In this document: in pieces, positions 41,590 through 51,036 of the stretch
Layout: every line of letters begins with the position of its first letter
Numbering within the stretch: position 1 is the stretch's first letter
Assembly: GCA_963703855.1 (NCBI GenBank)
Contig: CAVPFW010000021.1
Coordinates: forward strand, 62,001 to 126,000
DNA: 64,000 nucleotides
Origin: AP-15 sp963703855
Lineage (GTDB): Bacteria > Pseudomonadota > Alphaproteobacteria > ATCC43930 > CGMCC-115725
Reading direction: 5' to 3'
Notes under the pieces: generated by a model
The model's database searches: none
Told to the model about the DNA's origin: nothing
What the model saw: only the letters and a program-made list of their open reading frames with translations
Translations under genes and position numbers: made by a program

Positions 41590-44190
41590 ATGACCCTGGT
41601 CGAGACCGACGAGGCGGCGACGCGGCCCGCGTCGATCCCGGTGGAGCGGGTCGCGCCGCCCGGTCCGATTCGGGTGAGCGGGAAGTTCTTCTTCGCCGGC
41701 GAGCATAAGCATTTTGTCAAGGGCGTCACCTATGGTCCGTTCCCGGCGGCCGGCCATGGCGCTCCGTTCCCGGAATCGGCGACGGTCGACCGGGATTTCG
41801 CGCTGATGGGCGACGCCGGGATCAATACGGTCCGGGTCTTCACCGTGCCGCCGGCGTGGCTGCTGGACGCCGCGCACGAGGCCGGATTGAACGTTCTGGT
41901 CGGGCTCCCCTGGCCGCAGCACGTTGCGTTTCTCGACAGTCAGGCGACCCAGGCGGATATCCGCGGGGCGGTGGTTGACGGGGTGCGAGCCTGCGGCCGC
42001 CATCCTGCGGTCTTCGCCTACCTCGTCGGCAACGAGATCCCGCCGGATGTGATCCGCTGGCACGGCGCCGAGCCGGTGCGGCGGTTTCTGCGCAGTCTCG
42101 TCGCCTGCGTCAAAGCAGAGCATCCCGGCGCGCTGGTCAGCTACGCCAATTTTCCATCGACGGAATACCTGACGGTCGACTTCACCGACTTTGTCTGCTT
42201 CAACGTCTATCTCCACGATGAGACGGCATTCCGCCGCTATGTCGCGCGGCTGCACAACGTCGCCATCGACCAGCCGCTGGTGCTGACCGAATTCGGGGTC
42301 GATTCGCTGCGCGAAGGCGAGGAGGAGCAGCGCCGGATCCTGTCCTGGCAGGTGCGCACCGCGTTTCAGGCGGGTGCCGCCGGCACCTGCGTGTTTTCGT
42401 GGACCGACGAGTGGTTCACCGGCGGCCATCTGGTCGAGGACTGGGCGTTTGGCCTGGTCGACCGCGAGCGGCGACCCAAACCGTCGCTGGCCGAGGTCGA
42501 GCGCTGCTACCGCGGCGCCCTGCCGCCGCCGCTGCAGCACTACCCTCGCGTCTCGGTGGTGGTCTGCGCCTACAATGCCGAGCGCACGATCGATCCGTGC
42601 CTCGCCTCGCTCGCGGTGCTGAACTATCCCGATTACGAGGTCATCGTCGTCAACGACGGCTCGCGCGACCGCACCCTCGAGATCGCCGAGAGCTATCCGT
42701 ACTGCCGGATCATCAGCCAGCCCAATAAAGGCTTGAGCGTCGCCCGCAACGTCGGCGCCGAGGCCGCGACCGGCGAGATCGTCGCCTATACCGACAGCGA
42801 CTGCGTGGCCGACCCTGATTGGCTGACCTATCTCGTCGCCAAGATGGAGGCGAGCGGCCTCGCCGCCTGCGGCGGCCCGAATTTTCCCCCACCCGAGGAC
42901 AGCCTCGTCCCGGCTGCGGTCGCGGTGGCGCCCGGCGGCCCGACCCATGTGCTGCTGAGCGACGAGGTCGCCGAGCACATCGCCGGATGCAACATGGCCT
43001 TTCGCCGCGAGACCTTGCTCGGCCTCGGCGGCTTCGACCCGGTCTATCGCGCCGCCGGCGACGATGTCGACATCTGCTGGCGCTTTCAGGATGCGGGGCA
43101 TGCGATCGGCTTCAGCCCGGCGGCGATCGTCTGGCATTTCCGCCGCAACACGGTCAAAGCCTATTGCGACCAGCAGCGCGGCTACGGCAAGGCCGAAGCC
43201 CTCGTCTACGCGAAGCACCCGTTCCGTTTCAACCGCTTCGGGCAGGCCAAGTGGCTCGGCCGCATCTATGGCGATCTGTCGACCTCGCTGTTCCTGTCGC
43301 GTCGTCCGGTGATCTATTCCGGCGTGTTCGGGCGCGGTCTGTTTCAGACGTTGTACGAGCCCCCGTCGTCGTTGACCGCGTTTCTGCCGCTGACCTTCGA
43401 ATGGAGCGCGGCGGCGCTGGTCCTGGCGCTTGGCGGCATCGTCGGCGGCGGGTGGTGGCTGCTCATCCTCGCCGTCCCGCTCCTGGTCACCTGCGCAATG
43501 TGCGTCAACGGCGCGCGCAAGGCGCCGATCGACCAGCGGTTCACCGGGTTCAAAGCCCGGGCATTGGTGGCGCTCTTGATCTATCTCGGCCCGCTGCTGC
43601 GCGGCTGGGAGCGGATCAGGTGGCGCATCCGCGGAATGCGCGCGCAGCCGCACATCGCTGCCGTCGAGACCGAGCAGCGCGCGCGAATCTGCTGGCCCGA
43701 CCGGGCCCTGCACCTGGCCTATTGGAGCGAGGACGGAGCCGAGAAGGAGGTGCTGATCGGCGGGCTGATGGATTTTTTGGTGCGCCAAAAGTATTTCGTC
43801 GTGCCGGATACGGGCTGGAGCCGCTGGGATCTCGAAATTGCGCGGGGGCTGTGCTGCCGCAGCCTGGTCGTGGTCTGCACCGAAAATCACGGCGGCGCCA
43901 AGCGGCTGCTGCGCGTCCGCTGCACCATGCGGCTGTCGCGGTTCGCGCTGTTGACCTTGCGCGGCTATGCGGCGCTCGCGGCGTTTGCACTGATCTTCGG
44001 CTGGCCGCTGGCGGCGGCGACGGTCGGCGCCGCCGGTTTGGTCAATTTCGCGGTGATGGGTTGCGAGCTCGCCGGCTTTGCCAAGCTGATGCACCGCATC
44101 GTCGAGGCCGTCGCCAAACCCGCCGGGCTCATTCCGATCGAGCCGGCGGGGCGCCGACACCGGGCGGCGGCCGCGTCGCAAACGGCCTGA
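41590..44190 (+). CDS. Fusion of a clan GH-A glycosidase-like barrel to a membrane GT2 glycosyltransferase
   Basis: This 866-residue protein has two enzyme domains. Residues about 25-310 form a TIM barrel like GH2/GH5 enzymes. The motif VGNEI (Glu149) matches the acid/base and LTEFG (Glu234) the nucleophile, and the substrate-site FSWTDEW follows. Residues about 320-560 are a GT2 domain: VSVVVCAYNAERT, VNDGSRDR, the DxD-type DSD at 402-404, GCNMAFRRE and GDDVDICWRFQ. About 595-640 hold two membrane helices, and another pair lies near residue 790 onwards. The ABC exporter follows 57 bases later. A polymerising or chain-modifying enzyme for an exported glycan is likely. Confidence 0.85.
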   Translation: MTLVETDEAATRPASIPVERVAPPGPIRVSGKFFFAGEHKHFVKGVTYGPFPAAGHGAPFPESATVDRDFALMGDAGINTVRVFTVPPAWLLDAAHEAGLNVLVGLPWPQHVAFLDSQATQADIRGAVVDGVRACGRHPAVFAYLVGNEIPPDVIRWHGAEPVRRFLRSLVACVKAEHPGALVSYANFPSTEYLTVDFTDFVCFNVYLHDETAFRRYVARLHNVAIDQPLVLTEFGVDSLREGEEEQRRILSWQVRTAFQAGAAGTCVFSWTDEWFTGGHLVEDWAFGLVDRERRPKPSLAEVERCYRGALPPPLQHYPRVSVVVCAYNAERTIDPCLASLAVLNYPDYEVIVVNDGSRDRTLEIAESYPYCRIISQPNKGLSVARNVGAEAATGEIVAYTDSDCVADPDWLTYLVAKMEASGLAACGGPNFPPPEDSLVPAAVAVAPGGPTHVLLSDEVAEHIAGCNMAFRRETLLGLGGFDPVYRAAGDDVDICWRFQDAGHAIGFSPAAIVWHFRRNTVKAYCDQQRGYGKAEALVYAKHPFRFNRFGQAKWLGRIYGDLSTSLFLSRRPVIYSGVFGRGLFQTLYEPPSSLTAFLPLTFEWSAAALVLALGGIVGGGWWLLILAVPLLVTCAMCVNGARKAPIDQRFTGFKARALVALLIYLGPLLRGWERIRWRIRGMRAQPHIAAVETEQRARICWPDRALHLAYWSEDGAEKEVLIGGLMDFLVRQKYFVVPDTGWSRWDLEIARGLCCRSLVVVCTENHGGAKRLLRVRCTMRLSRFALLTLRGYAALAAFALIFGWPLAAATVGAAGLVNFAVMGCELAGFAKLMHRIVEAVAKPAGLIPIEPAGRRHRAAAASQTA

Positions 44191-44247
44191 TGCGGCGAGC
44201 ATTCCCGGCGCCGTGCCATTGAGACCGCTGCCGCCGGGCGGGGCGCG

Positions 44248-46026
44248 ATGCTGAGTAAGCTCCTCCCTTATCTGCGGCCCTATCGCGGGCGGGTCACCTG
44301 GGCATTGGCGCAGGTGTTTCTGATCACCGGCTTCGAGCTGTTGAAGCCGTGGCCGCTCCAGGTGGTGATCGACAACGTGCTGGGCGGGAAGCGGTTTCGG
44401 CTCGCGGGGCTGGAAGCTGCGCCGCCTGGCCGCCTGCTGCTCCTCGCTTGCCTCGGGATCGTCGTTGTCCACCTCGGCAGCGGCGCGCTGACCCTGTTGC
44501 ACAACTACACGACGATCGGGGTCGGGCAGAACATGGTCAACGACCTGCGCGGCGCCCTTTACGGCCATCTCCAGCGCCTGTCGCTCGCCTTCCACGATCG
44601 CCAACGGGTCGGCGACCTGCTCTACCGGGTCACCGCCGACAGCTTTGCCGTGCAGACGATGGTCATGAACGGGGTATTGCCGATCCTGTCGGCCGTGATC
44701 TTGCTGGCCGGCATGCTGGTCATCCTGTTCCCGCTCGATCCGACCCTGACGTTGCTCGCGCTGACCGTCGTGCCGGTGCTGTTCGCGCTGATTTCGATGT
44801 TCAACCGCAAGATCGTCGATGTCGCCACCGAGGTGCGCACGACCGAGAGCCGGGTCTACTCGCTGGTCCAATGGGCGATGTCGTCGATCAAGGTGGTGCA
44901 GGCCTTTACCAAGGAGGATGACGAGCAGCGCCGCTTCATGGGGGCGAGCCGGGAAAGCCTGCGCGCGAACCTGCTCCTCTACAGCTGGCAGACGCTCTAT
45001 TCCGGGGCGGTCAACGGCGTGATCGCCGCCGGCACCGCGCTCGTCGTCTATGCCGGCGCACGGGCGGTGATGTCGGGCGCGCTGACCGTCGGGCAGCTGA
45101 TCGTGTTCATCTCCTACCTCGCGCAGCTCTATGCCCCGATCAACCAGATCACCCAGAGCTGGGGGTTGATCGCCGGGGCGCGGGTCGGCGCCCGCCGGGT
45201 GTTCGAGGTGCTCGACACCGAGCCCGATCTCGCGGACGGGACCCGCAGCTTTCCGACGCCGGGCGCTCGCGGCGAGGTCGCGTGGCGTGGCGTCGCTTTT
45301 CGCTATCGAGCGGACACCCCGGTTCTGAGCGGCATCGACATCGCGGTCCCGGCCGGCGCCAAGATCGCCATCGTCGGCCCGACCGGCGCCGGCAAGTCCA
45401 CCCTGCTCGGCCTGTTGCCGCGCTTTTACGATCCGACGGCGGGCGCCGTGGAAATCGACGGGGTCGATCTGCGCCGATACACGCTGAAAGCCCTGCGCAG
45501 CCAGATCGCTTTGGTCCTGCAGCCGCCGCTGATTTTCCCACTCTCGGTGCGCGACAACATCGCCTATGGCCGGCCAGGAGCGGGGGATGCGGCGATCGAG
45601 CGGGCGGCGGGGCTCGCGCAGATCGGCGATCTGATCGCCTCGCTCCCCGCCGGCTACGACACGGTCATCGGCGAGTTCGGGCGTGTCGTTGTCCGAAGGC
45701 GAAAAGCAGCGGGTGACGATCGCGCGCGCACTGCTGCGCGACGCACCGATCCTGATCCTCGACGAGCCGACCTCGGCGCTCGATGTCGCCACCGAGGCGC
45801 TGGTGATGGCCGGGATCGAGCGCCTGATGGAGGGCCGCACCACCTTTGTCATCGCCCACCGCCTGTCGACCGTGCGGCGCTGCGACCGCATCATCGTGCT
45901 GCAACGCGGCGAAATCGTCGAAGAGGGGGCTTGGCGGAGCTGTTGCGGCGCGACGGCGTCTTCGCCGGCTACTACCGCAGCCAGTTCGCTCCGGAGCACG
46001 CTTCGCCAGCAGGCAGCATCGGCTGA
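44248..46026 (+). CDS. MsbA-type ABC exporter, frame broken near 45682 and restored near 45927
   Basis: This half-transporter of about 590 residues has six membrane helices (to about residue 320) and a C-terminal ATPase. Walker A is GPTGAGKST and the Q-loop is VLQPPL. After an extra base at 45682, the signature VSLSEGEKQRVTIARAL, Walker B ILILDEPTSALD and IAHRLSTV continue in frame 2. A missing G in the run at 45924-45929 brings the frame back to GLAELLRRDGVFAGYYRSQFA. The signature is LSEGE rather than LSGGQ. Two compensating indels around a conserved domain point to base-calling error. It follows the GT fusion and probably exports its product. Confidence 0.85.
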   Translation: MLSKLLPYLRPYRGRVTWALAQVFLITGFELLKPWPLQVVIDNVLGGKRFRLAGLEAAPPGRLLLLACLGIVVVHLGSGALTLLHNYTTIGVGQNMVNDLRGALYGHLQRLSLAFHDRQRVGDLLYRVTADSFAVQTMVMNGVLPILSAVILLAGMLVILFPLDPTLTLLALTVVPVLFALISMFNRKIVDVATEVRTTESRVYSLVQWAMSSIKVVQAFTKEDDEQRRFMGASRESLRANLLLYSWQTLYSGAVNGVIAAGTALVVYAGARAVMSGALTVGQLIVFISYLAQLYAPINQITQSWGLIAGARVGARRVFEVLDTEPDLADGTRSFPTPGARGEVAWRGVAFRYRADTPVLSGIDIAVPAGAKIAIVGPTGAGKSTLLGLLPRFYDPTAGAVEIDGVDLRRYTLKALRSQIALVLQPPLIFPLSVRDNIAYGRPGAGDAAIERAAGLAQIGDLIASLPAGYDTVIGEFGRVVVRRRKAAGDDRARTAARRTDPDPRRADLGARCRHRGAGDGRDRAPDGGPHHLCHRPPPVDRAALRPHHRAATRRNRRRGGLAELLRRDGVFAGYYRSQFAPEHASPAGSIG

Positions 46027-46488
46027 CCCGAACGCAGGTTTCGGAGGAACAGACTTGCTCGACGCTGCGACAATTGCCGATAATGGCGAGATTGTGTCCA
46101 ATGACAAACCGGCCCGCGTCGTCATCAGGCCTGATTTGACGAGAACGCGACGCCCGCACCCAACCCAAGATACTGATGTATCACTGGATAACGGTGTCTC
46201 CCTCGACGGAGGATTTGTGCGGTCAGGTTCTGAGACTGGCGATTAGGGGTCAGGTTAACGATTGAATGTTGTCAGTATCTGATTGAATGGCTATAGCGTG
46301 CCGCCGTTGAAGAGCGCTGTCGGCCGGACTTTTGCAGAATAGCCGGGCGGAACCCCGTGGCTTGGCCAGGAGGTCAGCCCATCCGCCCTCCCAGGGGGTA
46401 ATCGACAGTGCCGCTTCGCTGACGGAGCCGCAACCTGGTCCGGTTTGGATTTGCCGGACACCCACGGTTCGGCCGCAGAGGGGGAGAA
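46027..46488. other. Gene-free interval with a short direct repeat
   Basis: No convincing coding sequence was found in these 462 bases. GGTCAGGTT occurs twice, near 46221 and 46249, and the flanks differ in base composition from the neighbours. A minus-strand reading LQRRHAIAIQSDTDNIQSL near 46250-46310 recalls the tails of some transposases but is too short to classify. The promoter of the M23 peptidase gene should lie at the right end. Confidence 0.35.
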
Positions 46489-47838
46489 ATGACCACGGAA
46501 ACCTCGGGCTGGGGAAGCAAGCTGTTCCCCGAGATACGAATTTGCGTCGGTTCGAAAGCTCCGCTAGCGCTGCCGCGCTGGGTGCAGGGGCTCGTTCTTT
46601 CGGCTCTGGTCGTGGTTGCCGGCGTGCTGTCTCATCTGGGCATCCACCGGATCGGCGATAAGCGTCTCGTCGCCGACGAGGAGACAGCCGTCGTCCGCGC
46701 CCAAACCGCCAACGCCGCCCTGCGGGACGACATCCATGCGCTGCAGGACGAGGTCGCCGCCTCGGCCCGCGAGCGCGACCGGGCGGTGGGCCGGGTTGGG
46801 GCGCTGGCGAGCGAGGCCGACGGCTTGCGCGGGCTGCTCCGGAACACTGAGACAAAGCTGCAATCCCTCGATCAGACCCTGCACCAGGCGCAGGGGGAGA
46901 GCGCCGCCCTGGCCACGCGCCTGCGCGAGAGCGAGGCCGATCGCGCTGCGGAAGAGGCGCAATTCGCGCAAGCTAAGGCCAGCTTGGAGCAGTTGGCGAA
47001 GGAGCTTCAGCGACTGGGCTCCGCTCGCGGCAAAGGAGCGACCCAGCGCGCCCGGGTGCGGGTGCAGCTAGGCGAACTGTGGCAGAAATTGTCGCAGGCG
47101 CCGATCGCGCAACCGGCGCAGCAGGCCGCCGCCGTCGCGCCTGCGGCGACCTTGTCGGCGCCGCCGAACGGGGGCGTCTCGGCGGTTGCCCATTTCGGTC
47201 GCGAGGAGATCGCCGCGTTCGAGCGCGTGCTCGCCTCGGCCGGCGTCGATGTGTCCCGCCTGTTCGCCCTGTTTGGCGTCAGCGGCGCCGAAGGCGGCCC
47301 TTTTGTGCCGCCGCCGAAGGGCGGTCAACCGGTAGAGGCGGTCGAACCCGAAAAACTGGCCGCGATGCGCGGTCTGGCGAAAGTGCTGCCGCTCGCGGCG
47401 CCGCTTGCGCAGTATCAGGTCGGCAGCCCGTTCGGTCCGCGCACCGACCCGTTCAACGGAAAGGCCGCATTTCATACCGGCATCGACATGGACGCGCCCT
47501 ATCTGACGCCGGTCTACTCCACGGCGCCGGGAACGGTGATCTATGCCGGCTATCTCGGCGATTACGGCCGGGTAGTCGAGATCGACCACGGGTTCGGGAT
47601 CGACACGCTTTACGCCCATCTTCAGCGCTGCCTCGTCGCGGTTGGCCAAGAGGTTGCAGCGCACGCCGAAATCGGCCTGCTCGGCACGACCGGCCGCAGC
47701 TCGGGACCCCATGTGCATTACGAGGTCCGGGTCAACGGTCAGCCGCAAGACCCGGAAAAATTCATCGACCTCTCCCGCCTGATCCCGGTCGGCGAGCTCA
47801 GTCCACAGGCAAGTGCACCACCAGGAAATAACCGTTGA
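46489..47838 (+). CDS. M23-family metallopeptidase with membrane anchor and coiled coil
   Basis: This 449-residue protein has one membrane helix (about 28-50, WVQGLVLSALVVVAGVLSHLG), a long coiled coil (about 65-200) and a C-terminal LytM/M23 domain. Zinc ligands are in FHTGIDMD (His, Asp) and HVHYE (the second His of the pair). The TTGRSSGPHVHYEV ending is canonical. Such proteins cut peptidoglycan cross-links or, in degenerate forms, activate amidases; here the zinc residues are intact. Its end overlaps the convergent DUF4337 gene by 41 bases. Confidence 0.87.
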   Translation: MTTETSGWGSKLFPEIRICVGSKAPLALPRWVQGLVLSALVVVAGVLSHLGIHRIGDKRLVADEETAVVRAQTANAALRDDIHALQDEVAASARERDRAVGRVGALASEADGLRGLLRNTETKLQSLDQTLHQAQGESAALATRLRESEADRAAEEAQFAQAKASLEQLAKELQRLGSARGKGATQRARVRVQLGELWQKLSQAPIAQPAQQAAAVAPAATLSAPPNGGVSAVAHFGREEIAAFERVLASAGVDVSRLFALFGVSGAEGGPFVPPPKGGQPVEAVEPEKLAAMRGLAKVLPLAAPLAQYQVGSPFGPRTDPFNGKAAFHTGIDMDAPYLTPVYSTAPGTVIYAGYLGDYGRVVEIDHGFGIDTLYAHLQRCLVAVGQEVAAHAEIGLLGTTGRSSGPHVHYEVRVNGQPQDPEKFIDLSRLIPVGELSPQASAPPGNNR

Positions 47839-48502
47839 TCATCAGCAAGGCGGCGACGATTGCGAGGACCCCGCTCAATCTCACCAGCGGGCGCGAGGCA
47901 GCCACGATGCTGACCGAGCCGAGCACGATCGCGATCTGAAACAGGGCTTCGGCAAAGTCGAAATTGGGGTCCCGTTCGGCGGCACGGTCGCGTTTGCTCT
48001 CCCAGCCCTTGGCCGTAGCCAGCAATTCCTTCTTGCCCTGGCCGCTCGCCGGGTCGGTTTCGTAGCGCTCGGCCGTGGCCCGCCAGCGCCTGACCGCGTC
48101 CGCGCTTTTCGCCTTGGCCGCGTCCGGCATCCCCGGCTGGGCGGCGAGCTCGGCTTCGAGCTGATCGGCGGCCAGCCGGTATGCGGTCTGCCGGATATAT
48201 TTCGACTGGTAATAGGCGTAGACGTCCGAGGCCTGGATGTTCGCGTTCAGCATCACCTTGGTCGCGTTCGACCCGCCGAGGCTGGTGATCGCCAGCAGCA
48301 TCGCGATGATTTCGAGATAGATGCCGGTCAGCTTGCGGAAATTCGCGTCCTCCTCGATGTGGCGCTCCGTGTCTTCCCCCCGTATCGTCTCGGCGATCTC
48401 GCTCGCTTCCACCCGTCCCTCCATGGGTAAACGAGCCGCGACATTCGCCGATTCGAAATCGGGGTCAAGCTCGATGCGGTTCTCGTGGGCGGCATGAGCC
48501 AA
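47798..48502 (-). CDS. DUF4337-type membrane protein
   Basis: This 234-residue protein has three hydrophobic helices: IYLEIIAMLLAITSLGG, LFQIAIVLGSVSIVAAS and a C-terminal pair-like LSGVLAIVAALLMINGYFLVV. Between the first and second is a periplasmic or cytosolic region starting ASDVYAYYQSKYIRQTAYRLAADQ, a hallmark of DUF4337. The TTG at 48500-48502 is one start; an ATG at 48422-48424 would give 208 residues and may be closer to the family norm. Function unknown. Confidence 0.72.
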   Translation of the reverse strand: MAHAAHENRIELDPDFESANVAARLPMEGRVEASEIAETIRGEDTERHIEEDANFRKLTGIYLEIIAMLLAITSLGGSNATKVMLNANIQASDVYAYYQSKYIRQTAYRLAADQLEAELAAQPGMPDAAKAKSADAVRRWRATAERYETDPASGQGKKELLATAKGWESKRDRAAERDPNFDFAEALFQIAIVLGSVSIVAASRPLVRLSGVLAIVAALLMINGYFLVVHLPVD

Positions 48503-48628
48503 ACGAGCATAGAATTGCGACCGGTTTCAAACGCCGGCCGCGAATTCGCCGCGACCGCGGCAACCCGACCTCCGGCAACCGAGGCCGGGCTGGAACGCCT
48601 GGGCGGCCGCGCCGCCGCCCATCAGCCA

Positions 48629-49006
48629 TTATCGGTAGTCGTAGGGCGGGTACCCGTAAGCCGCTGATCCGTAATAGGGCTGCGGCGGGTTATAGTAGGT
48701 CGGCGCGGCGTTGTAGTAGTAGCCCTGCTGCGGGTCATAATAGTAGTTCGGTGCCGCAGCATAGCCCGGAGGAGCTGTCGCGGCGATGGCCGCGCCGGCG
48801 ATGACGCCGCCGAGGATGCCGAGGCCGATCGCGGCGCCCACGCCCGGGCCCCCGGCCTGCGCCGTCATCGGCGCGGCGGTCAGCGATGCTGCGGTGAGCG
48901 CCCCGGCCATGACCACCCCCCGGCTAAGCTTGACGACGCGGGCAACCAGGGAAGGCTGCGGCGCGAGTTGAGTGTCGGTCCGGGTCTGCATTTGCTTGGT
49001 CGACAT
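48629..49006 (-). CDS. Exported Tyr/Pro-rich low-complexity protein
   Basis: This 125-residue protein has a signal-like segment (VVMAGALTAASLTAAPMTAQAGG), a glycine/alanine hydrophobic stretch (VGAAIGLGILGGVIAGAAIAATA) and a tail of Tyr-Pro-Asn-Gln repeats such as NYYYDPQQGYYY and YYNPPQPYYGS. This layout is common in small envelope proteins of alphaproteobacteria, often stress-induced. The ATG at 49004-49006 follows GGAGAGGACC. No enzymatic role is expected. Confidence 0.72.
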   Translation of the reverse strand: MSTKQMQTRTDTQLAPQPSLVARVVKLSRGVVMAGALTAASLTAAPMTAQAGGPGVGAAIGLGILGGVIAGAAIAATAPPGYAAAPNYYYDPQQGYYYNAAPTYYNPPQPYYGSAAYGYPPYDYR

Positions 49007-49212
49007 GGTCCTCTCCGGGTGGCCGGATCCAACGCGGTTGTGTGTTGGCGATCCGAAATCTCACCGCTGTGATATCGGCAGGTCGCGCTCGAAGCGCCAT
49101 CTCGGAGAATCAGTTGCCGGCCTCGTCCATATGCCCGCGATGAGGCTGGTTGATATGCCCGCGGCGATGCTCGGGCAGGTACCCGATACGTTCGCGATCC
49201 GGGTTCAGGCTC

Positions 49213-51030
49213 TCAGGCGGCCGGCGCGCCGGGCATGGCTGGCGCAGCGTCGTCGATCGACAGCTGCACGGCGTCGCCGCCGCGCCAGGCGTCGCGGCGC
49301 AGATGGCCGGCCACATGGATCGCCACACCCCGGGTCTCGGCGAGGAATTGGCCGAGCGACGTTCCCGCGACGCGGAAGGCGATCGCCCGCAGCCGGGCAC
49401 CATCGAGCGGATCGGCCAGGGTGCAGCGCAAATGGTCGGCGCCGACCGCCTCGGCGTGGACGACGCGCACCGCGGGAAAGACAAAGCGCGGCTCGGGATT
49501 GGCCGCGCCGAACGGCGCCAGCCGCTCGACATGGCCGACCAGATCGGACTGCGCTGCGGCCACCGAGAGCGCGCCGTCGATGGCGAGCTCGGGAACCAAG
49601 ATCTCGCGGTCGAGCCCATCGCCCAGCCGCTCGACGAGAAACTCCCGCAACGCGTCGAGCTTGTCCGAAGCGACCGTAAAACCGGCCGCCATCGCATGCC
49701 CGCCGCCGTTGATCAGGAGCCCTGCCTGACGTGCCGCGATCACCGCGGGGCCGAGCGGCATCCCCGGGAGCGAGCGGCCCGAGCCGCGGCCGATGCCGTC
49801 GGCGAGCGCGACGACCAGGGCCGGGCGCTCATAGCGCTCCTTGAGCCGCGCGGCGACGATGCCGATCACCCCGGGGTGCCAGTCGGCCGCCGCCGCAAAC
49901 GTCAGCACCGGCGATTGCGGCGCGCTTTCGACCATCGCGATCGCGGCCGCCAAGGTGCGCGCTTCGATCTCCCTGCGCTCGCGGTTGTAGCCGTCGAGAC
50001 GCTGGGCCAATTCAGCGGCCAGTACCGGGTCGTCGGTCGCCAGCAGCCGCGCGCCCAAATCCGCGGCGCCGACCCGGCCCCCGGCGTTGACGCGGGCCCC
50101 GAGGACGAAGCCCAGATGGTAGGCGTCGAGGGGCTCCTTGACGCCGGCGATGGCCGCCAGCGCCGCCATGCCCGGATTGGCGCCGCGACGCGCGACTTTG
50201 ATCCCCTGTGCAACCAGGGCCCGGTTCAGCCCGGTCAGCGGCACGACATCGCACACCGTGCCGAGCGCTACCAGATCGAGCCAGCCGAGCAGGTCGGGCT
50301 CGCTGCGTCCGGCCGCATACCAACCCGCTGCGCGCAGCGCGCGGTTGACCGCGACGACGAGCAGAAAGACGACGCCGACCGCGGCCAGGCCGCCATGCGG
50401 GCTGTCCTCGTCGAGCCGGTTGGGGTTGATCACCGCGATCGCGCGCGGCAGCAGCGGCTCGGCGACGTGATGGTCGACGACGATCACGTCGAGCCCGCTG
50501 TCGGCGGCTTCGGCGAGCGGCACATGTGCGGTCGTGCCGCAATCGACGGTGACGACGATCCGCACTCCTTCGTCGCGCAGCCGCAGCAGCGCCGCGGTGT
50601 TCGGGCCGTAGCCCTCGCGCAGGCGGTCGGGCACGTAAATTCGGGTCGGCGTCCCGATCGAGCCGAAAAACCGCGCCAGCAGCGCTGCCGACGTCGCGCC
50701 GTCGACGTCGTAGTCGCCGAAGACCGCGATCGTCTCGCCTTTGCGTACCGCGCGGACGAGCCGTGCGGCGGCCGTTTCCATGTCGCGCAGATGCGAGGGG
50801 TCGGGCAATTGGTCGCGCAGCCGCGGCGCGAGGAAGCCCGGCGCATGGTCGAGATCGACCCCGCGCTGGTCGAGCAGCCGCCCGACGATTTCGGGCAGGC
50901 CGAGCCGCTCGGCGATCCCTCGGCCGGCCGGCGAGTCATCCCCGCGCGAACGCCAGCGCCGCCCGCACACCGAGCGGTCGACCCCCAAAACCCCGCTGCG
51001 AACGGCGGCGCCCCCCGCGCCGTCGATCAT
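49213..51030 (-). CDS. recJ: Single-stranded-DNA-specific exonuclease RecJ
   Basis: RecJ degrades single-stranded DNA 5'-to-3' in recombination and mismatch repair. The 605-residue protein has the DHH-family metal motifs FGDYDVDGATSAALL, VDCGT and VDHHVAEP, then GGRVGAADLGARLL and the C-terminal DHHA1-type GGHAMAAGFTV. The start seems close to residue 1 (MIDGAGGAAVRSGVLGVD). It follows glpX with only six bases between, in the conserved hom-glpX-recJ neighbourhood of alphaproteobacteria. Confidence 0.93.
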   Translation of the reverse strand: MIDGAGGAAVRSGVLGVDRSVCGRRWRSRGDDSPAGRGIAERLGLPEIVGRLLDQRGVDLDHAPGFLAPRLRDQLPDPSHLRDMETAAARLVRAVRKGETIAVFGDYDVDGATSAALLARFFGSIGTPTRIYVPDRLREGYGPNTAALLRLRDEGVRIVVTVDCGTTAHVPLAEAADSGLDVIVVDHHVAEPLLPRAIAVINPNRLDEDSPHGGLAAVGVVFLLVVAVNRALRAAGWYAAGRSEPDLLGWLDLVALGTVCDVVPLTGLNRALVAQGIKVARRGANPGMAALAAIAGVKEPLDAYHLGFVLGARVNAGGRVGAADLGARLLATDDPVLAAELAQRLDGYNRERREIEARTLAAAIAMVESAPQSPVLTFAAAADWHPGVIGIVAARLKERYERPALVVALADGIGRGSGRSLPGMPLGPAVIAARQAGLLINGGGHAMAAGFTVASDKLDALREFLVERLGDGLDREILVPELAIDGALSVAAAQSDLVGHVERLAPFGAANPEPRFVFPAVRVVHAEAVGADHLRCTLADPLDGARLRAIAFRVAGTSLGQFLAETRGVAIHVAGHLRRDAWRGGDAVQLSIDDAAPAMPGAPAA

Positions 51031-51036
51031 GCCGGG

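Noticed and set aside
41512..46125. A 1537-codon open frame on the minus strand opposite the glycosyltransferase and ABC exporter
   Set aside because: Its composition is low in hydrophobic order and high in Arg, Gln and Asp, it shows no domain motif, and the plus strand has two clear enzymes. Long antisense frames are expected in DNA this GC-rich.
48485..48667. A 60-codon plus-strand frame between the DUF4337 and Tyr-rich genes
   Set aside because: No ribosome site, no homology-like motif, and it overlaps both neighbours.
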